A stretch of 64,000 nucleotides of DNA from contig NC_134028.1 of NCBI RefSeq assembly GCF_964204645.1, forward strand, positions 13,443,263 to 13,507,262. Direction: 5' to 3'. The notes under the pieces were generated by a model. The model was not told where the DNA came from. It did not search any database and saw only the letters and a list, made by a program, of their open reading frames with translations. Numbering within the stretch: position 1 is the first letter of the stretch; each line of letters opens with the position of its first letter. The position numbers were made by a program, and so were the translations under genes. Below, one piece after another: positions 1 to 9,425 of this stretch. The stretch is from Tubulanus polymorphus. Lineage: Eukaryota; Nemertea; Palaeonemertea; Tubulaniformes; Tubulanidae.

Positions 1-245
1 GATTTATATATTACACCGGATAATATAATAACTGTTACTAATCCAATTGTAATATATAATTTATAATTACTTCCAGCATTAGAAGAATCAGGTGGATTAT
101 TATTTGAATCAATATCAGATAATTCATTTATGTCAGTTAATTTCTTTTTCTTAGCTTTTTTTAATTCTGAAGATCTTTTACCTAATTCTCTTGCCCATTT
201 AATTTGTTTCTCGGATCTAGCCTTTTTCTTAACTCCATCACTCAT
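1..245 (-). CDS. Small single-pass membrane protein of Polinton, C-terminus beyond the window
   Basis: The reading frame starts at 245 and runs off the window edge. The N-terminal half is very basic, with many Lys and Arg and a short KKAKKKK run, followed by a Ser/Asn/Asp-rich linker and a hydrophobic segment of about 20 residues. It is homologous to 30921-31289 in Polinton C and more distantly to 12265-12660 in Polinton B. The basic head and single membrane anchor could suit a virion-associated or DNA-contacting membrane protein, but that is a guess and I do not recognise a named family. Its start overlaps the end of the next gene by 8 bases. Confidence 0.6.
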   Translation of the reverse strand, partial: MSDGVKKKARSEKQIKWARELGKRSSELKKAKKKKLTDINELSDIDSNNNPPDSSNAGSNYKLYITIGLVTVIILSGVIYK

Positions 246-846
246 TTATTTTAGTTAATTTTTGTTCTGATTCATTTTCTGTTTCGACGTCTGGTTGTAG
301 TACATCTGTTTCGTTCTTACCTGATTTATATTCCATAGGTTTGATGTTCGAAAATGTTATGACGCCAGTAGAAATTAATGTCATTACCGATCCTAGTTGA
401 AATGAAGCATATCCAACCCATTTTTGTAATTCAGTCATAACTAAGTAGTCATTTTTCAAATCACTATATAATTTATTTTCATCATCAATTGGTATTAACT
501 GGTTACATAACTTAGAATAACATTTGACAATACCATTCGAAATAGAATCATTTATTTTAGCTAATCTTGCCTCTTCATAAATCTTAAAATATTTTATTAC
601 TTTATCTGGTTTCATAGCATCTAATTCTTGAAAAGTTATAATTTTTCCCAAGAAATCCTTAGATTTCCCTCCAGCAATCAATAGTTCAAGATGATGCTTA
701 CAATATAAATAGTATTCATAATCTATATTACAATTAACTTGAATATTATTTTCAATTTTGGCCGGAATATCCTTATTATCGCTAATGCCCAAATCATCTA
801 ATGTCTTTTCAATATCAATACTATTCTTATTAGATTTCTTTGACAT
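238..846 (-). CDS. Conserved Polinton protein, 202 aa, unrecognised, intact
   Basis: This is an open frame of 202 residues. The middle part (about residues 40-160) is conserved in Polinton C (31282-31888) and Polinton B (12664-13197), including a YLYCKHHLELL segment and a Ser/Asp/Leu-rich stretch near DLKNDYLVMTEL. A hydrophobic stretch near residues 140-165 may be membrane-associated. The N-terminus is charged and the C-terminus acidic. It is the only copy of the three without an internal stop or frameshift. It sits between the membrane-protein gene and the HNH endonuclease gene, all on the same strand. I do not recognise the family. Confidence 0.6.
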   Translation of the reverse strand: MSKKSNKNSIDIEKTLDDLGISDNKDIPAKIENNIQVNCNIDYEYYLYCKHHLELLIAGGKSKDFLGKIITFQELDAMKPDKVIKYFKIYEEARLAKINDSISNGIVKCYSKLCNQLIPIDDENKLYSDLKNDYLVMTELQKWVGYASFQLGSVMTLISTGVITFSNIKPMEYKSGKNETDVLQPDVETENESEQKLTKINE

Positions 847-1094
847 TTATATTAGAGAAAAAAAGCAAAAAAAATATTATAAGTATTATAAAATGATACT
901 AGCTTGTTAAAACTAAAGAATTCTCGTATTGACTACTGATACTAGCTATTTGAACTTAAAGAATTTCTATTTGAATCTATTCAAAATATAAAGTATTCTC
1001 TTTTTAAAAAGAAAGTATTAAAAAAACAATAACTAATACTAGCTAGTTGAAGATATGTAATTTTTAATACTTTTTATTTAAATTCTATTATTCT
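847..1094. repeat. AT-rich spacer with repeated CTAGCTAGTTGAA-like motifs
   Basis: No gene is seen. Two or three copies of a motif around ACTAGCTAGTT sit among AT-rich sequence, with runs matching the homologous spacer in Polinton C (31900-32080). A related but longer tandem array occurs in Polinton B at 13225-13500. The motif recurs only between genes, so it may be a shared promoter or replication element, but nothing in the sequence proves this. Confidence 0.45.
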
Positions 1095-1763
1095 TTAACC
1101 ACTCATTAAAGACTCAACATATTGTTCATTATTTGGATTATTGTTCCATTGATCAATAAATTTCTTTGCCTTTGTTAACTGTTCTAAATATAACTGTAAA
1201 TCTAGTTTATTAGATTTAATTATGTTTTCCTTCTTTTCTAAAGGTCTTAAATTCTTCCAATTCCAAATAAGTTTTTTATTGTATTCATCATTCATGTTAA
1301 ATTTAGATATTGGTAACACGTGATCAATATGGTAATAATCCCCATAATTATCTATATTTATTTTATCATCGAATTGATATATTATCCATGATTTTAAGAA
1401 TTCATCTGAGCAACCCAATAAATTAGATAGTGTTTCTGAATGTGTTTCTTTGTTGAATAATTGTGTTAATCTAGTCCTTAAGCATTGTTTCAATCTAAAA
1501 TTAAGATCTGTTTTATATTTTTCTCTCATATATTCTGCCATATAATAATTATAATGTTCTATATTATCTTCTCGGTATTGTTTGGTATATAGTTTAAAAC
1601 AAGTTTTACAGCAATATTGAAAACCATCTTTGCTAATCTTACGCTTACTAAATTCTGTTGAAGCTAATTTATCTAATTCACATTTAGAACACTTCTTGTA
1701 GTATATGTTTATAACGCCAGTGTTATTTGTAATATTGATAATTTGTGGTTGTTCTGGTTCCAT
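1095..1763 (-). CDS. Free-standing HNH homing-type endonuclease, intact
   Basis: The 222-residue frame carries two CxxC pairs (residues 25/28 and 52/55) followed by a KDGFQYCCKTC segment typical of the zinc-binding heads of phage and giant-virus HNH nucleases. The nuclease core is HIDHVLPIS at residues 145-153, followed by Asn171 in NLRPL and Asn180/185 in the ENIIKSN segment, which give the His-Asn-Asn/His metal site. Such enzymes cut DNA and usually act as selfish homing endonucleases. The copy in Polinton C (33040-33615) is decayed, whereas this one is fully open. It lies next to the 202-residue gene on the same strand. The family assignment is firm; the target site is unknown. Confidence 0.8.
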   Translation of the reverse strand: MEPEQPQIINITNNTGVINIYYKKCSKCELDKLASTEFSKRKISKDGFQYCCKTCFKLYTKQYREDNIEHYNYYMAEYMREKYKTDLNFRLKQCLRTRLTQLFNKETHSETLSNLLGCSDEFLKSWIIYQFDDKINIDNYGDYYHIDHVLPISKFNMNDEYNKKLIWNWKNLRPLEKKENIIKSNKLDLQLYLEQLTKAKKFIDQWNNNPNNEQYVESLMSG

Positions 1764-1908
1764 TTATTATACGTATTTTTTTACTAAATTGGTTAATATT
1801 TTAGAATCCTCTTCCATTTCTTCGACCAACGTCATCCTTTTTCATTCCTCGCTGCTTTTGATAAGTTGTTTCGATTCCCTGATATCTAAATAATACCAGT
1901 GGGTAAAA

Positions 1909-2085
1909 GCGCGTATTCGTGCGCGGTTTTGCTTAATGCGCATGCGTTAATCATAATTATATATTCATTCTATAAATTCTGTAAAATAGAAACAACCGAA
2001 CACAGAAAATATCAAAACGTGTTCGCATTAGGCAAACCGCGCATTCATGCGCGCTTTTGCTTAACGCGCATGCGCTAATTATAAT
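1909..2085. repeat. Two direct copies of a GC-rich, GCGCATGCG-containing motif
   Basis: About 49 bases at 1909-1957 recur at 2037-2085 with a few changes. Each contains a GTGCGCGG or ATGCGCGC segment, then TTTTGCTTAA and a GCGCATGCG palindrome, and ends in TAAT-rich sequence. The copies are about 128 bases apart inside the gene-free stretch. Function is unknown. Confidence 0.65.
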
Positions 2086-2102
2086 TGAAACGAATCATTA
2101 TT

Positions 2103-2172
2103 GAAACGACTGAACATAAAAATTCACCAAGTAGATTTACACAATACATATACAAGTATGTTCAGTCGTTTC
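2103..2172. repeat. Hairpin with perfect 16-bp arms
   Basis: GAAACGACTGAACATA at 2103-2118 is the exact reverse complement of 2157-2172, with a 38-base loop. It may be a tiny foldback element or the arm pair of an insertion. Polinton C keeps only GAAACGACTG at about 32200. Confidence 0.7.
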
Positions 2173-2779
2173 TTCCAATACATCATTTGATTTCTATAAA
2201 TACAATTTATAATTACAAACATTTTTTCAATTGCTGGTAAATATTTAATTATATCAACAAATGTTAAACTTAATCATTGGAGTCTTAATGTTTTTGAAAT
2301 TCTTATATAGTTTCTTCGTCGATCTTTTGGTGATTCTATTGGTTTAATATCCATTGCTGTTGATTCCTCAGTCAGAAAGAGTATCTTGAGTTTCTCTATC
2401 ACTTCTTGATGCGTATGGCGTTTTATTAATCTAAAAGATATTAGCGGCAACTCTAGCCATCTAAAAGATATACTAAATACACTTAAATATATCTAAAGGT
2501 TTCATATTTAATAGCCCTAATAACTACAACAAACAGTACTTACATTTAGATTTATAATTGTAAACTATAAACTCCTAATTTCGTTTCGAAAGATAGAATA
2601 TCCTGAGCACAATGTTACGGCGTATGTTCATTTCTTGCCACGTCATCTGGTTCCGGTTCTAGAGTGTTCTCTGCACGTTTGCAATAATGATTCATAAGTC
2701 TCGGCGTCATAGTAACAGCTGTAACAGCTGTGAATTTATAGATTTATTCCATAGCTCTGTACATTGAATGTATATAGGT

Positions 2780-3031
2780 TCAAATAGAATCATGTTCTAG
2801 TAAAAATATCGGATCCTTGATATCAAATTCCTCAACGTATTGTTCATTATTTGGATCATTATTCCATAATTCAATAAATTTCTTTGCCTTTGTTAACTGT
2901 TCTGAATATAACTGTAAATATTCTAGTTTCAATTTATTCTCTAAATGTGTTTTAGTTTTATTGTGTCTTGCTTTTTGGGATTTATCTATATTGATTTTAC
3001 ATGTTGGACAGTAGTACTTATTTGCTTCCAT
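2780..3031 (-). pseudogene. Chimeric fragment: polymerase zinc-finger head joined to HNH tail
   Basis: The first 40 or so residues (with YYCPTCKINIDKSQKARH, a C2H2-type finger) match the N-terminus of the PolB gene of Polinton D at 44111. From about residue 41 the frame switches to the tail of the HNH protein, with the EQLTKAKKFIELWNN segment also found at the end of 1095-1763. This looks like the junction of an internal deletion, possibly through recombination at AT-rich sequence, that removed most of the polymerase. Whether the 83-residue frame is ever translated is unknown. Confidence 0.65.
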
Positions 3032-3111
3032 TTTAATAATAAAATTTTTATTAAAATTGATTTTAAAAGTTCAATGATTTAAATGTTATTCATTTATATG
3101 AATATTTTAAG

Positions 3112-3515
3112 AGTAATAGGGGTAATGGGCTTTCGGGTTAAAGGTTGAATGGTCGAGTTCATTAAAAACAAATATTAAAAGTAATTTAAAACTATAATAT
3201 ATTTTCATAACCGTGTGTATTTCAGTTGAATAATAGAATAATTATTATTATTTGAATATATTTGATTATATGAATTTGTGTATTGTAAATAAATCAATTG
3301 GTCGCGGAGCGGAGCGGTAGCGAAGTGGAGCGACCAATTGATTTAATACAATATGCTTTTTAAATTATTGATATCTTAGTATAAATATTTAGTTATAATA
3401 TAAAATGCACACGGTTATGAAAATATATTATAGTTTTTAATTACTTTTAATGTTTTGTTTTTTAATGAGCTCGACCGTTCGACCTTTGATCTGAAAGCCC
3501 ATTACCCCTATTACT
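3112..3515. repeat. Polinton terminal cassette, itself a large palindrome (404 bp)
   Basis: The block begins AGTAATAGGGGTAATGGGCT and ends with the near-perfect inverted copy AGCCCATTACCCCTATTACT, so one Polinton end carries both an outer and an inner terminus. Its arms meet at a central hairpin, AATCAATTGGTCGC...GCGACCAATTGATT, enclosing a GC-rich loop of repeated GGAGCG. Related cassettes occupy both ends of Polinton C (28761-29109 and 42090-42425). About 35 bases inside the inner terminus (3077-3111) are also shared with 29110-29145, so the true terminal inverted repeat extends beyond the cassette. AG...CT termini are typical of Polintons. Confidence 0.8.
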
Positions 3516-4553
3516 CTGAACAAAGAAGATATCATATCGTATTATATATACATGAATAGATGGAATGATAATGTAGTAGTTTTAAATGTTTCGTAGCTGC
3601 TGTCCACTGACCACAGATCAAAGCTAATTGCCTGATATGAAATATATTTTTGTTATATATTTTATAGAGATGTAGTAGATCAGTGAGAATTCAAACTTAT
3701 GGTTAATTTTGAGTGATCACAACGCTAACCAATAGAGAAAGCTGTAAGGCCTAAGAAAAGATGCATTAAGTATAACATATCTTTCAATATATGATGAAGT
3801 ATTCAACTGGCCATCTGATCACATCAACAATAGTTTGACTTATTGAAAAATACCGGAGTGTTAATAGGAAAACCTTGAATTCGAAACAATTCCACACTCA
3901 ATCGTTTACTTTGAAAACACAATTTGCATTTTGTGGACATGTATTTTTTTCTGCACCAAAAGCATGAAGTATATTATCTTTGCTTGTAAAAATTTGAAAT
4001 TTTGGGGAAGATTTTTGGCCTCGTTAACCTGTGAGCACGTCCTTCATATATTTTCTAAGACCGACCCTTGAAATAATGCTGAGAGTTTCGAGGATAATTT
4101 TGGTAGGATGTAAACTTTGGCTGCTTCGTATCCGTGGAGGGTTGCTAATTATTGATTCTATACACAATAATCATAAGTACCATGAGATTCGATAGAATAT
4201 CGTTTTTCAATCATACGTACACGAATTATCGCGATATAAAGATAAATAATATGTTCATATATTTTTTACGTCTTATACTTTTTACGTCTTATACTTATAT
4301 TTCTTTAGTAGTATAAATAAAGAGGGGATCAGCAGGCCACCTGAGACCATTCCACGATCTAAGGTCAGTTGCCAAAAGTTAGTAAGTTTACCAGTGGATA
4401 GTTAACATTTATAATGACGATTAAATTTTCATTGCTAAAATAACTTTGTACTTGTTGACTCAATTCAAAAAGATTATCTCTAGTGAGAGATCGAACGTTG
4501 TGTCGTAATTTTCTAATGATAAAACATGGTTTGAAATTTGAAATGTGTACATA
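3516..4553. repeat. 1-kb direct repeat, copy 1
   Basis: This matches 10388-11441 at high identity with small indels, from CTGAACAAAGAAGATATC to GTGTACATA. Polinton A abuts its left edge and Polinton B abuts the right edge of copy 2. It is probably an unclassified transposable element or segmental duplication. I see no coding frame in it. Confidence 0.85.
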
Positions 4554-7269
4554 GTTGATATTTTTCAGTGTATTTAGTCATGTATCATATTGGATGATGG
4601 TTAATTTAAACTATCTTTTGAGAAACGGGTCCCAGAGCTGTATCCTTTACTCCTGTAATAGAGGATGCAATCTATTTGCGACAAACAGCTAGTGCAAATA
4701 GCTAGGAAAGGTAACAATAGTGCATTGGGAAACTTAGAGCAAGCGTACATTGGTTGTGCAGGTTTTTCGAAGAGGAGAATTTGTTGGAAAATTAATCATT
4801 ACTGAGATATATCCGTGGCGAGCTTTTCCAGGGATTTAAAAAGTTGAGCTGTACACAAGGAATTTTGTGTAGTCCAATATCCGTGATTACCTCTGGCGTG
4901 GAGAGATACAATCTAAAACCAACCCTAGAGTAAAATATTTTACCACAATTTTTTATGATCAATAAAAATATTGAGTAATAGACATTCAAATAGTATTATC
5001 TAAATTCCACTCCATTTTAAACTCATTCATCTCTACACAAACTCCAACTTGTTGAACAGTCCACATTAGAATTAGGGACTACTATTCTTGCTCATCTACA
5101 CTGGCTACCAATCTAACAAAGGATTAAATTTGAGTGTTTGATGTTATAACAATACCAGACTGAGTTATGGATTCGGTTTCTTCTTTTTAATTGAATATTT
5201 ATATCACATATTGGGCATCATTTTTACCAGTATATATGGAATAACCTATCCATATATCATGTTCAATTTTATATAATCTGACTTTTGAGATGTCATTCAA
5301 TCAATGCATTCACACGCGGCCGTCGCTTTCAATAGCCACCACGGACTGGGTCCTTGTTATTTCTTTGGTGATACCATTGGCGGACGATTCCACACGTTTC
5401 TTGCTCCAGCCCTAGAATGCTCAATATTCGCCATGAACACCGATTTGAGTTTAAATTCAAAATACTCCTAAAACACACCTGTTAACTAGATTACTCTAAA
5501 ACACCTTTATGTGCAAGAATCAGTGAAATTGGCGCTTTATCAGTTGTATTCATCATTCGTACCCACGAATCTCGTATCGTATCCTATGAATGTGGAGACC
5601 CATCCTCGTAAAGTGAATGAATAGGCTCTGTTGCGTTCATAATCATTTGATATGAGGCTACGTGTCATCTTCAATTGAAATCACGTTGTTTTTTTCAAGG
5701 GTGGGCGAGAATATATTCTTATGTTTTTGTTTCTCTGAATGTTGCTATTTAAGAGTTCAATAATTTCAGTCTACCAAACAAAGAATTTTCCGTATGTTTC
5801 GTGACATGTTTTTCCATAACCCTAGGAGAGAATTTTAGGTATTTTTTGCGGATGACCGAAAGCTGCTGTCCCTTTCTAGTAATTTGATGATATCCGTCGA
5901 AATCTAAATTCTAAAAAGGAATCAGGCATATCTTCCTGTTTGACTAAATATGAACTCAACAACAAGTGACACTCCCTTCAAAGGCACCGAAGTAAAATCA
6001 TGTGCCGAGTGGAGATGATATTGTGTCAGAATTTCTTCAAAATCGGAGAAAATTGAATATTTTGAAAATAATCATTTTACATGTATGTTTAAATCCGTTA
6101 TAACTGGAGCAATTTTCATGAAAAAATATCTATGGAATCAGCGAAATGTAATTAAGAAAAATACTATGTTTAAAAAGTTATCAAAGACATTTGAAAAAAG
6201 TTTTCTGAATTCGTCAACTGTTAAACTAGTAACAACCAGATGTGTTCCCATTAAACCACCGACCGCGAGCCGAGTCGATGTGAGATGTGCCCTACACTGA
6301 AAATCTCAAGTGCTATACAACCGGTTTTTTAGGTGCCTCTGAATGTCGGCCGTTAAAAAACTGAACAGTTCCCATTTGGAAAGGGCCTACGTAGTTAGAG
6401 AAAATTCAAGATGTGTATAACGTGTGATACAGGCTCCATATTTCATGTGTGTTTGGAATTTAACCTTGTTTATAACGAAACACGCATGTATTTATGCTAT
6501 TTTAGACTTAAAAAGAGCGCACGAAAGTGTTTCATGAGACCCGCAAATAACGTCAAGTTATTCATGCATTTTTGATTTATATGAATAAATTTCGCTTCGA
6601 AATCTTTAAATTTCTCAGGTGGATTATTCAATAAATTCACAACAGTCCATTATGGTTTAGTTTGATGCCAATCGTTCTTTTAAAGATCTTTCTTTCTCGA
6701 AGAAAGATTTTCTTGAAAACTTTGATTATGGCGAATCTTTTATGTGTCCGATAGTTAAACCTTCCGGTATTATACTAGAACACAAATTTTTTAAGATATT
6801 CATAACATACTGAAGGATATCACAGTTTATACCCGAAGATATGCAGTTGGATAGATATTTTTGTTTCGACTCGCATGCGACAGTAAAAACGGTACTTGAT
6901 ATAATAAGTGAACTTCATCATTGATATTTTCACTAATCTACTTGAATTCCAAAAAAAGAACTGACAATGAAAAAGGGTTACAGCTGTGACTGATATCACT
7001 CCAAATTTCAATTCCTATGAACACTTTTCATATAAAGAAAACTATTAACGAAACAGTTTTTAGAGGCGAAGAATCCGCGTTACCATCGAATTTTCAAAAC
7101 TTGAAGGAATGGTTAATGCCTCGGTGACCACTGGTCTAGTACGCGGTTTTCTGAAATGATATGGCCAAGTCTAAAGAACAACTATTGTATCACATGATTT
7201 CAAATGTTAGGAACCCAATGCGTTTAATGGTTTAATTGATTGGTATCGCGCAGATTGGTTGAAAGACGA
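4554..7269. other. No recognisable gene or repeat
   Basis: The sequence has many stop codons on both strands and only short open frames of 60-70 codons without family features. No splice-consistent exon series, RNA gene or terminal repeat was recognised. It is probably host intergenic sequence or old transposon debris. Confidence 0.4.
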
Positions 7270-8913
7270 GTGTTAGTCACCTTGTGATTTAATTGTTTTT
7301 CATGCATCGATTAATTAATCTTATTATAACTTATTTGTAGGCGCTTCCCGCAAACATTTTCTATTCGTTGAGTTTTCAATCGCAGTACTGTTCAGATGAT
7401 TCGAGTCAAGTAGTAAAAAAGTTTATGTATTAGCATTACTATGCAGTGAAAATAACGCACTGCGGTAAGTGAGGTGATGCGATCCAGATGTGTAACCCAT
7501 TTATGGGTAATAAATTTCCATCATGTCAACGCCATTCAAAAAAAGTAGCAAAACTTTCTGCTGGTTTCTAGAAATAGCAATACGACGACAAGCACTTTCG
7601 AATTCGACCACGATATTTGAGAAGTTTCACTTGGGCAGTGGTGGTCAGTGATGGTCAATTTATGAATTTTAATGGCGAATCCTTTCTAGTTTCACACCAA
7701 ATGCGGTACCGGTATATCGTTCTTTCAAGAAGTTTCAATTGGTCAGTGGTGGTCAGTGATGGTCAATTTATGAATTTTCAATGGCGACTCCTTTCTAGTT
7801 TCACATCAAATGCGGTACCGGTATATCGTTCTTTCAAGAAGTTTCAATTGGTCAGTGGTGGTCAGTGATGGTCAATTTATTAATTTTCAATGGCGAATCC
7901 TTTCTAGTTTGACACCATAACGCGGCATATCGTTTTCATATTCGAGAAGTTTGAATTGGTCATTGGTGGTCAGTGATGGTCAGTGATGAATTTGCAATGA
8001 TGATTCCTTAGTAGTTTGAAAACAAACATTACATGATGAATTTCCGAATTTCGAAGTCAAGTGTTCAGACTCGGGAATATCTCAATTGGTCAGTTACTGA
8101 CCATCATGGTGTCATTATTGTGGTCTATAGCTCAAATGAAACGTGTGGAACCGACGAAGGGGCCCAAAAGCGTTAAGTCATTTCCTGGAGTGACGTGATC
8201 CAAAAATGCCCTAACTGGAAAAGGCAGTCTCTCAATTGGATGAAACCAAATCGGACAGGACAATTAAAATTTGGGAAGGTCACAGGCAGTGGTCTTTCTA
8301 CGAAGCCCACGCGGTGAGTGTATTATTATGAATTAAACCACCATGTACCACGAAGTAATAAGCATCGTTGTAAGCACTTGAAACAGCCATTCACCACTTG
8401 AAACTGTCAGATCAAACATCATACCGCATCCCCGCAAAGAGGGGTGGTTCAGCAAACCGGAGTTTTCATTGGCCTCTCTAGACTACCCCGCCAGTACGGG
8501 TAGCCGAGCAAACCGGAAAACTCATAATGTCACTAACCACCACCGCCCAAGTGAAACTTCTCGAATACCCTGGTCGAATTCGAAAGTGCTTGTCGTCGTA
8601 TTGTTATTTCTACAGCAGTATGTTTTGCTACTGTGAATGGCGTTGACAGGATGGAAATATATTACCCATAAATAGGTTACACATCTGGATCACTGCAACC
8701 TCACTTGCCGCAGTGCGTTATTTTCACTACATAGTAATGCTAATACATAAACCTTTTTACTACTTGACTCGAAGCTTGACTCGAATCATCTGAACAGTAC
8801 TGCGTTTGAAAACTCAACGAATAGAAAATGTTCGCCTACAAATAAGTTATGATGAGATTAAATCTATGGTTAATCGATGCTTAAAAACAATTAAATCACA
8901 AAATGACTAACAC
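7270..8913. mobile_element. Foldback-type element with about 380-bp inverted arms
   Basis: The arms are 7270-7652 and 8530-8913. The left arm begins GTGTTAGTCA and the right arm ends TGACTAACAC. Long stretches match in inverted orientation, for example the region around CGACGACAAGCACTTTCG. The centre holds an approximately 110-bp tandem array and short segments with the GGTCAGTGATGGTCA motif. No transposase is present, so this is a non-autonomous foldback element. Target-site duplications were not clear. Confidence 0.7.
7619..8010. repeat. Tandem repeat, unit about 110 bp, 3.5 copies
   Basis: Units start at about 7619, 7729, 7838 and 7944 with GAAGTTT(C/G)A(A/C)TTGG and contain CAGTGGTGGTCAGTGATGG and a GCGGTACCGGTATATCG segment. 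They lie inside the foldback element, and an open frame across them is an artefact of the repeat. Confidence 0.8.
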
Positions 8914-8921
8914 CCGACTTT

Positions 8922-9043
8922 AGTAAATGGGAATTAGTTGTTTCATACCAAAGGTCGAAAGGTCGAAAAATAAATTCTCGCACACTCGAATTTATTTTTC
9001 GACCGTTCAACCTTTGATACAAAACAACTAATTCCCATATACT
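8922..9043. repeat. Miniature palindrome with Polinton-like termini
   Basis: The 122-bp block starts AGTAAATGGGAATTAGTTGT and its second half is the inverted copy, ending CCCATATACT. Arms of about 45 bp flank a loop of roughly 25 bp. The outer half aligns with the Polinton terminal cassettes through the shared AGTAA start, a GGG-AATT-like step and the CCAAAGGTCGAA(A/C)GGTCGA segment. It appears to be a miniature non-autonomous derivative of a Polinton end. Flanking 6-mers do not match, so a target duplication is not preserved. Confidence 0.6.
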
Positions 9044-9044
9044 T

Positions 9045-9425
9045 CTATATAATCACAAGTCTCATAATTTACAAGCCTCAAACACGTTGAGTATTGCGTA
9101 ATGCATGTTGATTCTAGATGGTTCTAGATGGAGGATGGTTCTAGAAAACTACCAATCACAGTTGAGTATTACTCTATCCAATCACAGTTGAGTATCCCCA
9201 GTCAATCACAGTTAAGTATTACTCTTTCCAATCACAGTTGAGTATTCCAAGCCAATCACAGTTGAGTATTACTCTATCCAATCACAGTTGAGTATTCCAA
9301 GCCAATCACAGTTGAGTATTACTCTATCCAATCACAGTTGAGTATTACTCTATCCAATCACAGTTGAGTATTCCCTTTTACTCTATCCAATCACAAGCCT
9401 CATAATTTACAAGCCTCAACACGCA
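9045..9425. repeat. Tandem CCAATCACAGTTGAGTATT array
   Basis: About nine copies of a 24-27-base unit (CCAATCACAGTTGAGTATT plus ACTCTAT or CCAAG) fill 9152-9390. The array is bracketed by two copies of a CAAGCCTCATAATTTACAAG-like segment near 9052 and 9400. No gene is present. Confidence 0.8.

Larger units (their letters stand above)
1764..2779. other. Gene-free stretch of Polinton A, probably a foreign insertion
   Basis: No coding sequence is supported. Base composition is less AT-biased than in the flanking Polinton genes. Parts, such as the AACAGTACTTACATTTA region near 2530, resemble 32060-33000 of Polinton C at the same position beside the HNH gene, so the two copies probably inherited the same old insertion. 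It contains the direct repeat and hairpin listed separately. Confidence 0.4.
1..3515 (-). mobile_element. Polinton/Maverick A, right-hand part (left end outside window)
   Basis: Minus-strand genes for a small membrane protein, a conserved 202-residue protein and an HNH endonuclease occur in the same order as in Polinton C (30921-33615), but here they are followed directly by a terminal cassette ending CCCCTATTACT at 3515. Capsid, polymerase and minor capsid genes expected between HNH and the terminus are missing, and only a polymerase N-terminal zinc-finger fragment remains (2780-3031). The copy is therefore internally deleted. The 6 bases after the end, CTGAAC (3516-3521), also occur uninterrupted at 10388 in the second copy of the flanking repeat, which fits a Polinton 6-bp target site. 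The left end cannot be checked. Confidence 0.8.

Noticed and set aside
3112-3515. Independent MITE unrelated to Polintons
   Set aside because: The same cassette forms both true ends of Polinton C with a 6-bp target duplication, and the sequence just inside it is also shared between A and C. It may still move alone, so this is kept as a question in the findings.
5290-5430. Possible host exon in a more GC-rich patch
   Set aside because: No open frame with flanking splice sites or recognisable protein similarity.
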